Positions 42,045-51,275 are shown, numbered from the stretch's first letter. The stretch: 64,000 nt of DNA from Lentilactobacillus diolivorans DSM 14421 (GCF_001434255.1 NZ_AZEY01000079.1:182319-246318); one strand, 5' to 3'. Notes: generated by a model not told the origin, from the sequence alone. Numbers and translations are program-made.

Positions 42045-43967
42045 ATGACAGAATATCATGTTTCTAAAACAGGTAACGATCAGAATGATGGTAGTAAAAA
42101 TCGTCCGTTTTTAACAATTCAAAAAGCAGCAGATACCGCTATTGCCGGTGATACGGTGACGGTTCATGAAGGCACTTACCGCGAGTGGGTTAAACCGCTT
42201 AATCCGGGACTTAGTGATCGTCGACGGCTCGTCTATCAGGCGGCACCGGATGAACGGGTGATTATTAAAGGCTCAGAAGTTGTCAAACATTGGCAGCAAG
42301 TTGACGGTAATATTTGGAAAGCAACCATTGACAATCATATTTTTGGGGATTTTAATCCATTCGCAACAGCCGTGTGGGGTGATTGGTTAACTTCAATTGA
42401 TCATACTAGTCATTTGGGATCCGTATATGTTGATGGCAAGGCTATGTTTGAATCACAGTCATTAGAGGCATTAAAGAATCCCGAGCAACGAAAGACGGTT
42501 GAAAACTTTTTCACGCACGAACAGCTACCGGATTTCTATTCAGAGGATACGAAGTTGGTTTGGTACGCAGAACCTCAAGCGCAGCAAACAATTATCTCTG
42601 CTAATTTTCAGGGAATTGATCCTAATAACGCATTGATTGAAATTAATGTCCGACCGTGTTGTTTCTTTCCTGAACGAACCGGGATTGATTATATTACTGT
42701 TCGGAATTTTGAGATGGCTCAAACGGCAACGCAATGGGCACCGCCTACTGGTAACCAACAGGGACTAATCGGACCACATTGGAGTAAGGGATGGATTATT
42801 GAAGATAATTTGATTCATGATTCAAAATGTAGTGGCATCAGTCTGGGCAAAGAACTTTCAACCGGTGACAGTTATTATTATCGCCGCTATGATAAACCGG
42901 GATATACGTATCAAATTGAAACGGTTTTTGCCGGTGAACATAACGGCTGGGATAAAGATCGTATCGGCAGTCACATTATTCGTCGCAACCATATTTACAA
43001 TTGTGGGCAAACGGGAATTGTCGGTCACATGGGCTGTGCATTTAGTCAGATCTATGACAATGAGATTCATGATATCGCGACCCGCCATGAATTTGAAGGC
43101 TGGGAAATTGCTGGGATTAAATTACATGCTGCCATTGATACCCAAATTCGACACAATCGAATTTATCGCTGTTCATTAGGAACCTGGCTTGATTGGCAAG
43201 CTCAAGGAACACGGGTTCATCAGAATATTTACTATCAAAATGGGATGGATTTCTTTGTCGAAGTCTCACACGGTCCATTCTTGATTGAAAATAATATTTT
43301 TGCTTCTAAATATGCATTAAGACATCTTTCCGATGGTGGTGCATATGTTAATAATATTATTGCTGGCGACATGTTGGTTGATGATGTGCGAAACCGCTCG
43401 ACACCTTATCACTTGCCACATAGTACAACCGTTAAAGGGATGACGGCGGTCTATGGTGGTGATGATCGTTACTTTAATAATATTTTCATTAGCCGAAAAA
43501 CAGTTAAAAATTGTGGAACTGATATGTATGATGGGCATCCGCAATCGTTACAAGCTTATATTGATGATGTTCAAACGCAGGCACCAACTGATCTTGAAGG
43601 ATACGAGGCTAAGAAAACGCCAGTCTATATTGATAACAATGCGTACTTTAACGGTGCCAAGAACTTTGCGGATGAAAAAAATTATTTATCAGAAGCGTCA
43701 TTTGATACAAAGTTTGCCGTTGAAGAACGAGGAGAATCGCTTTATTTAAGAATGACACTACCAGAAACGTTTGACGACTTTAAAAATCCGATTAAAACAA
43801 CGGCTACTTTGCCCCACGTGCGAATTGTGGATGCTGATTTTGAACAGCCGGATGGTTCTAAATTAACGGTGAATACTGATTTGCTGAATCAGAACAGTAA
43901 TGACGATATTGCTGCTGGACCGATTCAGTCATTAAAGGGCGGTCAAAATCAAATCAAGATTTGGTAG
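42045..43967 (+). CDS. GH120 beta-xylosidase 2
   Basis: The 640-residue beta-helix protein is a second GH120 xylosidase and is, to my reading, closer to the Thermoanaerobacterium XylC sequence than gene 1. It begins MTEYHVSKTGNDQNDGSKNR and has HEGTYREWVKPLNPG, EMAQTATQWAPPTGNQQGLI and HWSKGWIIEDN. The aligned nucleophile is Asp 383 in TWLDWQAQGTR and the acid/base is Glu 406 in FVEVSHGPF. It has no signal peptide and acts on imported xylo-oligosaccharides. ATG 42045 follows GGAAGGA; an upstream in-frame start at 42027 overlaps that ribosome binding site. Confidence 0.94.
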   Translation: MTEYHVSKTGNDQNDGSKNRPFLTIQKAADTAIAGDTVTVHEGTYREWVKPLNPGLSDRRRLVYQAAPDERVIIKGSEVVKHWQQVDGNIWKATIDNHIFGDFNPFATAVWGDWLTSIDHTSHLGSVYVDGKAMFESQSLEALKNPEQRKTVENFFTHEQLPDFYSEDTKLVWYAEPQAQQTIISANFQGIDPNNALIEINVRPCCFFPERTGIDYITVRNFEMAQTATQWAPPTGNQQGLIGPHWSKGWIIEDNLIHDSKCSGISLGKELSTGDSYYYRRYDKPGYTYQIETVFAGEHNGWDKDRIGSHIIRRNHIYNCGQTGIVGHMGCAFSQIYDNEIHDIATRHEFEGWEIAGIKLHAAIDTQIRHNRIYRCSLGTWLDWQAQGTRVHQNIYYQNGMDFFVEVSHGPFLIENNIFASKYALRHLSDGGAYVNNIIAGDMLVDDVRNRSTPYHLPHSTTVKGMTAVYGGDDRYFNNIFISRKTVKNCGTDMYDGHPQSLQAYIDDVQTQAPTDLEGYEAKKTPVYIDNNAYFNGAKNFADEKNYLSEASFDTKFAVEERGESLYLRMTLPETFDDFKNPIKTTATLPHVRIVDADFEQPDGSKLTVNTDLLNQNSNDDIAAGPIQSLKGGQNQIKIW

Positions 43968-44020
43968 TTGTCAAATGAATTTGATAGTTAGATAAACCCC
44001 ATACTAAGATAATTTTTCCC

Positions 44021-44049
44021 TTGCAAAAAAGGATGGTTACTGCTAGAAT
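44021..44049 (+). promoter_or_regulatory. promoter of the leader before the unknown gene at 44378
   Basis: TTGCAA at 44021-44026 and TAGAAT at 44044-44049 are separated by exactly 17 bases. The resulting transcript would carry a 5' leader of about 320 bases with two hairpins. Confidence 0.6.
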
Positions 44050-44078
44050 ACTTTTAAGTTTAATTATTAAACGCCAAT

Positions 44079-44219
44079 GCCATCACACTGCGGGAGTGTG
44101 ATGGCAGGCAGATTCATGTATCTAACTGAAGATGAATTCATTAATAATAGGGGAACGGGGAATCGACTATTTTTAGTCTGGTTTCCCGTTTCTTTTATGA
44201 TCTAATGAAAGCGCTTTAT
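44079..44219 (+). promoter_or_regulatory. leader with two hairpins (module B) and cre-like site
   Basis: GCCATCACACT (44079-44089) and AGTGTGATGGC (44095-44105) form a perfect 11-bp stem with a 5-base loop. GGGGAACGGGGAATCGACTA (from 44150) then opens a hairpin closed by TAGTCTGGTTTCCC and followed by GTTTCTTTT, a terminator-like ending. TGAAAGCGCTTTAT at 44206-44219 resembles cre at 12 of 14. The second hairpin and cre repeat the arrangement at 39050-39119. It may be an attenuator; nothing else is seen up to 44377. Confidence 0.45.
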
Positions 44220-44377
44220 TGAAGAGGGTGATTCAATCAACCATACAATTGAAATTAAAAAGAATCTCGTTTTGATGAATTGAGGGGTAATTAAGCGATT
44301 TATTGGCACAAAGATTCAAGGATTTTGAATTTCTGTCACGCCATTAAAATTAAATTAATGAAAAGAGGAATCATAAT

Positions 44378-44719
44378 ATGATTATTGATCAGGTAAGGGA
44401 ATTAGTTGGTGTTGGTAAAATTACGGAAGCAAATGAACTATTAGGTTACAAGTATCAGACAAAGGGACGGTTAATTCGAGCACAGATTCAGGGACTGTCC
44501 ATTGTGATTCCGACCGATAGTATGGAAGCAATTCCGTGCGGAGGCAATTATATCGGCCTCGTAGAAATTGCGGGGCAGGAGAACCTGACAAAAATTGTTG
44601 TGAACGAATCACAGGAACAAACATCCTCGGCGGTTATTTTTGTTGATCTTCGTGATTTTAACGAATTACCACACGTTAGTTCACTTCCAGTGTCGATTAG
44701 ATGGATTGAACAAGAGTAA
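44378..44719 (+). CDS. conserved hypothetical protein, intact copy
   Basis: A 113-residue soluble protein with no recognisable family: MIIDQVRELVGVGKITEANE, then LIRAQIQGLSIVIPTD, GGNYIGLVEIAGQENLTKIV, VIFVDLRDF and PHVSSLPVSIRW. The pattern suggests a small all-beta or alpha/beta fold. A ribosome binding site AAAAGAGGA precedes the ATG. A frameshifted paralogue lies at 41389, on the other side of GH120 gene 2, so an ancestral unit was duplicated. Its conservation beside xylosidase genes hints at a role in sugar use, but that is guilt by association. Confidence 0.75.
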   Translation: MIIDQVRELVGVGKITEANELLGYKYQTKGRLIRAQIQGLSIVIPTDSMEAIPCGGNYIGLVEIAGQENLTKIVVNESQEQTSSAVIFVDLRDFNELPHVSSLPVSIRWIEQE

Positions 44720-44860
44720 AGTGGTAGGCGTAATCTTTGGTTTAGAGAATTACATACGCTAATAATTCGTTCAAATAACCGAAAATGGCATTTTAGGTTA
44801 TGTTCTTAAGAAAAAATAGTCATTGAAGTGAAACTTATTTTACCAGTTCCAATTACTCAT

Positions 44861-44917
44861 AAAGGGGGACTGTTTCCGTCAACATTGATTAATGCTGATT
44901 CAGAAACAGTCCCCTTT
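44861..44917. terminator. bidirectional terminator
   Basis: AAAGGGGGACTGTTTC at 44861-44876 pairs with GAAACAGTCCCCTTT at 44903-44917. It serves the unknown gene on the plus strand and the TSUP gene on the minus strand. Confidence 0.8.
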
Positions 44918-44939
44918 AATTATGTAGCAAAAAATTCAA

Positions 44940-45719
44940 TTAAAAGTAAGCTGTGACAAATAAATAACCCGCCAGTCCAAACGCTGCCAAAGAAATCAAG
45001 GCGCGCAATAAATGGATATTAACGTGACGAACAATAATTGGGCCAGTATAACCACCCAACAGCAAGCCAAATCCGAGTGGTACCACGTATAGCCAGTCAA
45101 TGTGGGATTTAAAGATAAAGATAATTGTCGCAATCAAATTCCCAGCAAAGGCAATCACGTTCTTCATTGCGTTAACAACCGTAAATTTATCATCGGTAAT
45201 GACTGAAAGAATCGCTAGGAAGATGACGCCACCCGCAGCACCAAAGTAGCCGGTGTAGGCGCCCACCAACACAATCCCGGTTAAACTGATTAACGAGACC
45301 CACCATCTGTGTTGAGGGGTTGCGTGGGCTGACTTAAGCTTTGTCGTATGGACATCCTTTTTTCGACCGGATAAGAATAGGAGAATTCCGGCAGCTAAGA
45401 TAAAGAATGGCACAACCTTTTCAAATGAAGAGGCCGGGGCGACCAGCAATAAAATGCTACCGCCGACACTTCCTACAAGTGAGAGGGCCACAAAAACCAG
45501 TAATTTTTTCCAGTGCCCTCGAAGTTCCTTTAATGAAGAAGCAGTTGCACCAATTCCGGAAAAGATTAGTGCCGTCGTGTTGGTCACATTTGCGATAACT
45601 GGCGGGACACCAATTGCTAAAAGGGCTGGGTAGGAGACCAGAGATGCTAAGCCGGCGATCGAAGCCAATAAGCCAGCGGCAAATCCGGCAATCATTAGAA
45701 AAATAAATATCAAAACCAT
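44940..45719 (-). CDS. TauE/SafE (TSUP) family membrane transporter
   Basis: The 259-residue protein has eight or so helices arranged as two related halves, opening with FIFLMIAGFAAGLLASIAGLA and GVPPVIANVTNTTAL, with GAYTGYFGAAGGVIFLAILS in the second half. These are the repeats of the TauE/SafE family, which exports or imports sulfite, sulfonates or organosulfur acids. The ATG at 45719 follows AAAGGGTGG. Its substrate cannot be told. The gene stands alone between two MFS/xylan regions. Confidence 0.88.
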   Translation of the reverse strand: MVLIFIFLMIAGFAAGLLASIAGLASLVSYPALLAIGVPPVIANVTNTTALIFSGIGATASSLKELRGHWKKLLVFVALSLVGSVGGSILLLVAPASSFEKVVPFFILAAGILLFLSGRKKDVHTTKLKSAHATPQHRWWVSLISLTGIVLVGAYTGYFGAAGGVIFLAILSVITDDKFTVVNAMKNVIAFAGNLIATIIFIFKSHIDWLYVVPLGFGLLLGGYTGPIIVRHVNIHLLRALISLAAFGLAGYLFVTAYF

Positions 45720-45784
45720 ATATTTGCCACCCTTTCAAAAATTAAGATACTTCTAATATACTACAACTGGAGTTGTTCAAAAAG

Positions 45785-45862
45785 CGGCTTATGAGCAAAA
45801 TACAAGCAGCTGAACCGAATATTCCCACTAAAGGGAATTAGGCCCAGCTGCTCATGGAAGTC
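45785..45862 (-). repeat. degenerate palindrome behind the MFS gene
   Basis: GCAGCTGAACCGAATATTCC and GGGAATTAGGCCCAGCTGC pair imperfectly around CACTAAA. The inner GAATATTCCC/GGGAATT resembles inner arms of the palindrome family, but the conserved CCAGAATATAAG block is not present. It lies just after the stop of the minus-strand MFS gene and may simply be its terminator. Confidence 0.4.
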
Positions 45863-45905
45863 GAAATTGCTATTTTAAATGTTGGTAATTTGGTGATAAA
45901 TTATT

Positions 45906-47102
45906 TTATGCCGAAATATGGGTTGCTGGTTCAGTTTGATGACGTTTGATCGCTTTATTGAGGAGATACAGGAATGCTAATGAAATCATTGCGTAAACAG
46001 CTGAACCGATACTAATCTTATCAAGGCCCACAATTCCGACCATTACGGAGGCGGTTGCCGAGCCGAGTGAAATCCCAAAATTAAAGAAGATGGAGCTTAG
46101 GGATGAAGCCAAGACCAGTGACTGTGGGTAATCAGATTCGGCAATGTTAAGAAAATGAAGCTGGATCGGCGAGTTTAGGACCGTGACAATTAGCGTTAGA
46201 ATCAGTAGAATCGCCATACCGGAAATTTTGTTGGTTAATCCCAAAGGCATCATCAATAACAAGATAATATCGGCAACATAGAATTTTGGCATCGCATTTA
46301 AACCGTTAGGACGTTCGGCGATCGCACCCGATAATCGGTTACTTAAAATACTCATGATACCAATGATAAACAGCAGCCAATTCAGACTAGTGGTGCTAAA
46401 GCCCATTGTCGTGGTTAGCAGTGGTCGGATATAAGTGTAGTAAGCATACATGGTTGCGGCCGTGAACAAGACAAGGACAATGCCATAATAAATTCGTGGG
46501 TCAAGCAATAAAGTAAGTTGATTTTTAATTGAACTCTGAGTTTGTTTCACCTTTTTAGGGAGTAGAAATACTAATAGAATAAATGTCACGATGCTGATGA
46601 CTGAGATGTCAAAGAACGTATAGCGCCAGTTATAACTGGTACTAATCGCAACGCCAATGGGCACCCCAAACACAGATGCAATACTGAAACCGGCAAAGAT
46701 CCAAGAGACCAGGCTGGCACGTTTATCCCTTGGCGCAATTGTGCTGGCAAATGTCATGACAAGTGAAATGATGGAGCCGGCGGTTGTGGCTGTGATAATT
46801 CGAGAAATGACCATAAAAATGTAGTTGGTCGCTAACCCACTGAGGGTGTTACCGATTAAAAAGACCAACATTAATGATAATAATGTTTTGTAACGGTTGT
46901 AACGGCTGGTAAGAACCGTTACAAATGGGGTACTTACCGCGTAGACTGTCGCAAAAATGGTAACCAGGTAGCCCATTATCGAGATTGGAACCTGAAATTG
47001 TTTAGATAAATCTGACAGGATCCCGACAACAATAAATTCATTGCAGCCCAGCATAAAGGCAACAAGAATAAAAATGAGCGATTGTAATTTGAACTTGCTC
47101 AC
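45906..47102 (-). CDS. MFS transporter, DHA1-like
   Basis: The 398-residue protein has twelve helices. LGCNEFIVVGILSDLSKQF in helix 1 and VPISIMGYLVTIFATVYAVS place it in the AraJ/DHA1 branch of sugar or drug efflux carriers. The start is GTG at 47102 (VSKFKLQSLIF), preceded by GAGGGGGAAAATCAC; the frame extends upstream without a ribosome binding site. It would expel small molecules with protons; substrate unknown. It is followed by the degenerate palindrome at 45785. Confidence 0.85.
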   Translation of the reverse strand: MSKFKLQSLIFILVAFMLGCNEFIVVGILSDLSKQFQVPISIMGYLVTIFATVYAVSTPFVTVLTSRYNRYKTLLSLMLVFLIGNTLSGLATNYIFMVISRIITATTAGSIISLVMTFASTIAPRDKRASLVSWIFAGFSIASVFGVPIGVAISTSYNWRYTFFDISVISIVTFILLVFLLPKKVKQTQSSIKNQLTLLLDPRIYYGIVLVLFTAATMYAYYTYIRPLLTTTMGFSTTSLNWLLFIIGIMSILSNRLSGAIAERPNGLNAMPKFYVADIILLLMMPLGLTNKISGMAILLILTLIVTVLNSPIQLHFLNIAESDYPQSLVLASSLSSIFFNFGISLGSATASVMVGIVGLDKISIGSAVYAMISLAFLYLLNKAIKRHQTEPATHISA

Positions 47103-47202
47103 GTGATTTTCCCCCTCGTTATTTAATCGTTGGTCTAAAGCGGACCTTTTACAGATTATCACAAAAGCATTAAGAATAGAAAGATAAATTTGAGATAGCT
47201 GA

Positions 47203-47254
47203 AAAAAGCTCACGGATTACAGCTGCTGCCAGCAGGCTGATTCGTGAGCTTTTT
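47203..47254 (-). terminator. terminator between permease and MFS genes
   Basis: AAAAGCTCACGGATTACAGC and GCTGATTCGTGAGCTTTTTA form an imperfect stem with GCTGCTGCCAGCAGG in its loop. An A-run on the left and a T-run on the right make it usable in both directions. It terminates the minus-strand permease. Confidence 0.7.
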
Positions 47255-47296
47255 ATTTCATTATATATATTGGAAAATCAAGTGAACCATTCTTTA

Positions 47297-48694
47297 TTAT
47301 GATGGATACCGTTCTGAAACCATACTGCGTTGATGCAGATAAGTTAGACCTCCAAAGATAACGGTCCAAGCAATAGCGCCAACCGCACCAATAATATCTT
47401 GGGGAATAAAGAAGAGAGTGACGAAGATAATCGCAAAGAAAGCAATTGTCAACGGACTGGTGAAATGATACCAAGGCATTTTAAATCCGTCTGGTAGAAA
47501 ATCGCTGGATTCCCGATACTTACGGTGAGCAATCATGACAAGTGCATAAACGATGATGTACATATCATTTGATGAGCCGGCAACAATTGTAAAGACGGCA
47601 CCAGTTGCGTTGGTCAAACTCATGAGTGGCGTAATGAGGAGCAGCAGCGCTGAGATCTTAATGGCAGCAGCTGGAACCCCACTCTTGGAAATCTTGGCGA
47701 AATGTTGGTGCATCCAAGCGTCTTCGGGTAATTCATCCGCTAATTGATAGAAATGACGACCCGCCGAAAAGATAAAACTGTTCAGTGACGATGAAGCAGA
47801 AGTTAACACAACAAAGTTGATGAATGCAGCGGCAGCCGGTAATCCGGCAAGCTTGAATACTTGAACAAATGGGCTGCTTGTTGGTGTTAAATGAGTCCAA
47901 GGAATGATGCCCATAATGACGATCATGGCACCGAAATAGAAGACCAAAATCTTAAGTAAGGTTTCGTTAACGGCTTTCTTAATGATTCGATGGGGTGTCT
48001 TGGCCTCACCAATGGTAATGCTGACAAATTCGATTCCCTGAAAGGCGAAGAAAGCCATTGGAAATGCAGAAATAAAACTCAACCCACCGTGTGGGAACAT
48101 GCTGAAGTTGTGGAACAGATTTTGAACGGAAGCGTGACCAAGTGGGGTTACTGAGTGGCTGGTCATCATAAAAATACCAGTTACAATTAATGCCACGATT
48201 GCGACAATTTTGATTAACGCGAACCAAAATTCAGCTTCACCAAACATCTTAGCAGCAATCAAGTTAATCGACGCCAAAATTCCTAAAAAGACGACTTGAA
48301 TCAGCCAAGCCGGCACATTTGGCAGCCAGAACTGAACATAAGTTGAAATTGCCGAGAGTTCCGCCATGCCACAGAAGGTTAATCCCAGCCAATAGGTCCA
48401 ACCCGTAAAATGACCAACCGTGGGGCCTAAATAGCGCGTGATAAATGAAACAAAGGTATGTTGCGATGGGTCCGAATATAGCATTTCGCCAATTGCCCGC
48501 ATCATCAAGAAGAAAAAGATTCCTAATACTAAATAAACCAATAGAATGGAAGGACCGGTTTTACTAATTGTTGTTCCCGATCCCAGAAACAGCCCCGTTC
48601 CGATGGTTCCACCAATCGCAATCATTTGAACATTTCGGTTGCTTAGAGAGCGCATCGTCCCATCTGCGTTTTCAGTTACTTTTGTCTTTTGCAT
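47297..48694 (-). CDS. amino acid permease (APC superfamily), paralogue of the gene at 10798
   Basis: The 465-residue membrane protein is strikingly similar to the permease at 10798 along its full length: MRSLSNRNVQMIAIGGTIGT, GLFLGSGTTISKTGPSILLV, the SGWTYW-like TGWTYWLGLTF, and DFLPDGFKMPWYHFTSPLTI near the end. It is an AAT/CycA-type amino acid:proton symporter with about twelve helices. The ATG at 48694 follows AAGGAGGAG. Recent duplication is likely. The minus-strand Lrp gene upstream could be its regulator. Confidence 0.9.
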   Translation of the reverse strand: MQKTKVTENADGTMRSLSNRNVQMIAIGGTIGTGLFLGSGTTISKTGPSILLVYLVLGIFFFLMMRAIGEMLYSDPSQHTFVSFITRYLGPTVGHFTGWTYWLGLTFCGMAELSAISTYVQFWLPNVPAWLIQVVFLGILASINLIAAKMFGEAEFWFALIKIVAIVALIVTGIFMMTSHSVTPLGHASVQNLFHNFSMFPHGGLSFISAFPMAFFAFQGIEFVSITIGEAKTPHRIIKKAVNETLLKILVFYFGAMIVIMGIIPWTHLTPTSSPFVQVFKLAGLPAAAAFINFVVLTSASSSLNSFIFSAGRHFYQLADELPEDAWMHQHFAKISKSGVPAAAIKISALLLLITPLMSLTNATGAVFTIVAGSSNDMYIIVYALVMIAHRKYRESSDFLPDGFKMPWYHFTSPLTIAFFAIIFVTLFFIPQDIIGAVGAIAWTVIFGGLTYLHQRSMVSERYPS

Positions 48695-49041
48695 CCAAAC
48701 TCCTCCTTGTTAGTATTAATGATTTATGGAAAAATTAGAGGCCCTCTAATTAATTGACATTATCCTAACATGACGGTGTTGAAAATCAGGTATTTGGAGC
48801 AGATATTTTTACATGATTTTGCATTTTAGAACTATTTTTAATGAAAATAAGGCAAAAGTTGTGATCAGCCTATGAAAACAAAATAGTTGTTTCAAAAAGG
48901 TGTTTTTATAAATTTGGCACGAGTTTGGTGCTAAAAGGCAGATGAAGTGACTATTATTTGGTGGCTTTAGCAGGTTGGCATTGGTAAATTTATGGGTGTC
49001 ATGTTTGTTGGAGACCAGTAAGTATTTTTTTAAAATTGAAA
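48695..49041. other. intergenic stretch upstream of the permease
   Basis: About 350 bases without a recognisable gene. It contains the minus-strand promoter region of the permease and then AT-rich sequence up to the palindrome-derived repeats. Confidence 0.4.
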
Positions 49042-49238
49042 TGTGCGAGAGGAAAGTAGTCTCCGGTTATATAAGGTGCTTAACCCAATGTTCCGGGTTC
49101 AGGGATGTTGTTATTTAGCTGAAACGTGCGAGAGAAAAGCAGCTTCCGGCCATATAACCCCTTCCAGCCAATATCCCCAAACCAGGAATATTGGCTGGAA
49201 GGGGTTATATTCTGGAAGCTAACCGCGGTTTTTCACAC
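49042..49238 (-). repeat. variable-stem palindrome, copy 5, with one tandem half-element
   Basis: On the minus strand the complete element runs from 49238 to 49126: GTGTGAAAAACCGC, GGTTAGCTTCCAGAATATAA, inner arm CCCCTTCCAGCCAATATTCC with its near-perfect complement, then TTATATGGCCGGAAGC and a G/C-TTTTCTCTCGCACGTTT arm. A second 3' half-element follows at 49125-49042, 84 bases on, with a diverged inner hairpin. The element starts 5 bases after the Lrp stop codon and is oriented with that gene. Confidence 0.85.
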
Positions 49239-49242
49239 TCTA

Positions 49243-49683
49243 TTACTTTTCCGGCAGCCTCAACGGTCTTGGGCCTATATTTGTCGTGAAGGCCACGTTG
49301 GTATGGGTATTGCCAAAGTCCTTTAGTGACGCGTTAAATTCGTTTAGCTCAGTCATCGTTTTATAAAAGACCTTGAGCTGTACCGCCGCATCTCCCGTAA
49401 TATAGTTGCATTCCACTACGTTAGGTACTTTTGCAATAAATTTTACAAATTTAGGCATTTCCTTGTAGCTTACGTCAAGTCGGACAAACGCTTTGATTAG
49501 ATAACCTAATTTTTCGTAATTAACATTCGCGGTGTAACTATTAATAAAGCCATGATTTTCTAAATTCTGTAGGCGGACTGAAGCCGATGGCGCTGAAATA
49601 AAACATTTTTCAGCAATCTTTTTAATGGAAATTCGGCCGTCCTGTTGAATAATGTTAAGGATTTTTCGATCAAGTTTATCCAT
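49243..49683 (-). CDS. Lrp/AsnC-family transcriptional regulator
   Basis: The 146-residue protein has the AsnC-type helix-turn-helix at its N-terminus: LDRKILNIIQQDGRISIKKI, then FISAPSASVRLQNLENHGFI (residues about 3-48). The RAM ligand domain follows, with VRLDVSYKEM and VVECNYITGDAAVQLKVF. Members sense amino acids and control their transport or metabolism. The neighbouring permease is a plausible target. Palindrome copy 5 follows the stop codon. Confidence 0.92.
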   Translation of the reverse strand: MDKLDRKILNIIQQDGRISIKKIAEKCFISAPSASVRLQNLENHGFINSYTANVNYEKLGYLIKAFVRLDVSYKEMPKFVKFIAKVPNVVECNYITGDAAVQLKVFYKTMTELNEFNASLKDFGNTHTNVAFTTNIGPRPLRLPEK

Positions 49684-49838
49684 TAGGTATCGCTTCTTTC
49701 TAATTATGAATCGTTAATCTTCATTATACTATGATCTCAACAATTTTTTAAAACCGGACGAATGACGCATTAAATCAGCAACATAACCATTATCGAGTTG
49801 GCTCAGCCTTTTTTGACAACTTTATTTAAATAAATCAC

Positions 49839-49906
49839 TGAAAGGGCTTGCATTTTTGATGATCTCTTTTTATAATAGGTCTTGTAAGTTGGTTGTGTGA
49901 ACGAAC
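49839..49906 (+). promoter_or_regulatory. xylA promoter with candidate XylR operator and cre-like site
   Basis: TTGCAT at 49848-49853 and TATAAT at 49871-49876 are exactly 17 bases apart. TGAAAGGGCTTGCA at 49839-49852, overlapping the -35, matches cre at 12 of 14 positions. GTTGGTT at 49888-49894 and AACGAAC at 49900-49906, directly downstream of the -10, form the inverted repeat shared with the other xylan-use promoters. Position over the start site suits a repressor. Confidence 0.65.
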
Positions 49907-49937
49907 TAATCTAAAAACAAAATTGGAGGCTCTTTTT

Positions 49938-51275
49938 ATGAGTTACTGGGACGTAGATAAAATCAAGTACGTTGGTACAGGGAACAAAAAGTCTGGTTTA
50001 GGATTTCAATACTACAATGCCGATGAAATGATCGGTGGCAAGAAAATGCGTGATTGGTTGCGATTTGCTGTTGCATACTGGCACACATTTGATCAACGAC
50101 TAGTTGACCCATTTGGTGATGGGACTGCTATTCGGCCTTATGATAAATACACTGACCCAATGGATCAAGCCTTAGCCAAGGTTGATGCCGCATTTGAATT
50201 TTATGACAAATTAGGTGTTGACTTCCTTTGCTTCCACGATCGTGACCTTGCTCCTGAAGGTGACACATTACGTGAAACCAACAAGAACTTAGACAAAGTC
50301 GTTGATAAGATTGTTGAAAATCAAAAGACTTCTGGCATGAAGGTTCTCTGGAATACGTCGAACTTATTCACTAATCCTCGTTTTGTTGCCGGTGCCGGCA
50401 CATCTCCATATGCTGATATTTTTGCTTACTCAGCAGCTCAATTAAAGCATAGTTTGGAAATTGGTAAGCGGGTTGGTTCTGAAAACTATGTCTTCTGGGG
50501 CGGCCGTGAAGGTTACGAATCACTCTGGAATACTGACATGAAGCGTGAACAAGAACATGCTGCCAAGTTATTCCATATGGCTAAAGATTACGCTAATGAA
50601 ATTGGCTTTGATGCTCAAATGCTTCTTGAACCAAAGCCAAAGGAACCAACCACTCATCAATACGATTTCGATGCTGCAACAACCATTGCCTTTATGAAGG
50701 AATATGGTTTGGACAAAGACTTCAAGCTTAACTTGGAAGGTAACCATGCTAACTTAGCTGGTCATACTTACCAACATGAAATCCGGGTTGCTCGTGAAGC
50801 TGGTTTACTTGGTTCACTTGATGCCAACCAAGGTGATAAGTTAATCGGTTGGGATATTGATGAATATCCATCAAACCTTTACGAAACAACTGCTGCTATG
50901 ACTGAAGTTGTTGAAAACGGAAGTATCGGTCCTCGCGGTGGTTTGAACTTTGATGCGAAACCACGTCGTTCTTCATTTGAACCAGATGACTTATTCTACG
51001 GCCATATTGTTGGTATGGACAGTTTCGCCGCTGGTTTGCGAGTTGCCGTTGCCATGAAGCAAGACGGTGTGCTTGACAACCTTGTTAAGGACCGTTACAG
51101 CTCATACGATTCAGGTATTGGTGCTGAAATCGAAGCTGGTAAAGCAACCATGAAAGAACTTGAAGATTACTCATTGGATAAGACTCAGAAGGAATTGCGT
51201 GATGCAACTCATTCAGATCATCTTGAGGAAATCAAGGACACAATCAACCATTATATTATTCAGACTTTGAAATAA
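49938..51275 (+). CDS. xylA: xylose isomerase
   Basis: XylA interconverts D-xylose and D-xylulose in the cytoplasm. The 445-residue protein is a class II enzyme by length. It shows [13 protein letters not shown] near residue 97 with the catalytic His, [10 protein letters not shown] near 185, the metal ligand Glu in [17 protein letters not shown] near 230, [18 protein letters not shown] near 265 and [15 protein letters not shown] near 295. ATG 49938 follows TTGGAGG; an upstream in-frame start at 49893 overlaps the operator and is unlikely. A hairpin lies between it and xylB, 124 bases downstream. Confidence 0.97.
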   Translation: MSYWDVDKIKYVGTGNKKSGLGFQYYNADEMIGGKKMRDWLRFAVAYWHTFDQRLVDPFGDGTAIRPYDKYTDPMDQALAKVDAAFEFYDKLGVDFLCFHDRDLAPEGDTLRETNKNLDKVVDKIVENQKTSGMKVLWNTSNLFTNPRFVAGAGTSPYADIFAYSAAQLKHSLEIGKRVGSENYVFWGGREGYESLWNTDMKREQEHAAKLFHMAKDYANEIGFDAQMLLEPKPKEPTTHQYDFDAATTIAFMKEYGLDKDFKLNLEGNHANLAGHTYQHEIRVAREAGLLGSLDANQGDKLIGWDIDEYPSNLYETTAAMTEVVENGSIGPRGGLNFDAKPRRSSFEPDDLFYGHIVGMDSFAAGLRVAVAMKQDGVLDNLVKDRYSSYDSGIGAEIEAGKATMKELEDYSLDKTQKELRDATHSDHLEEIKDTINHYIIQTLK

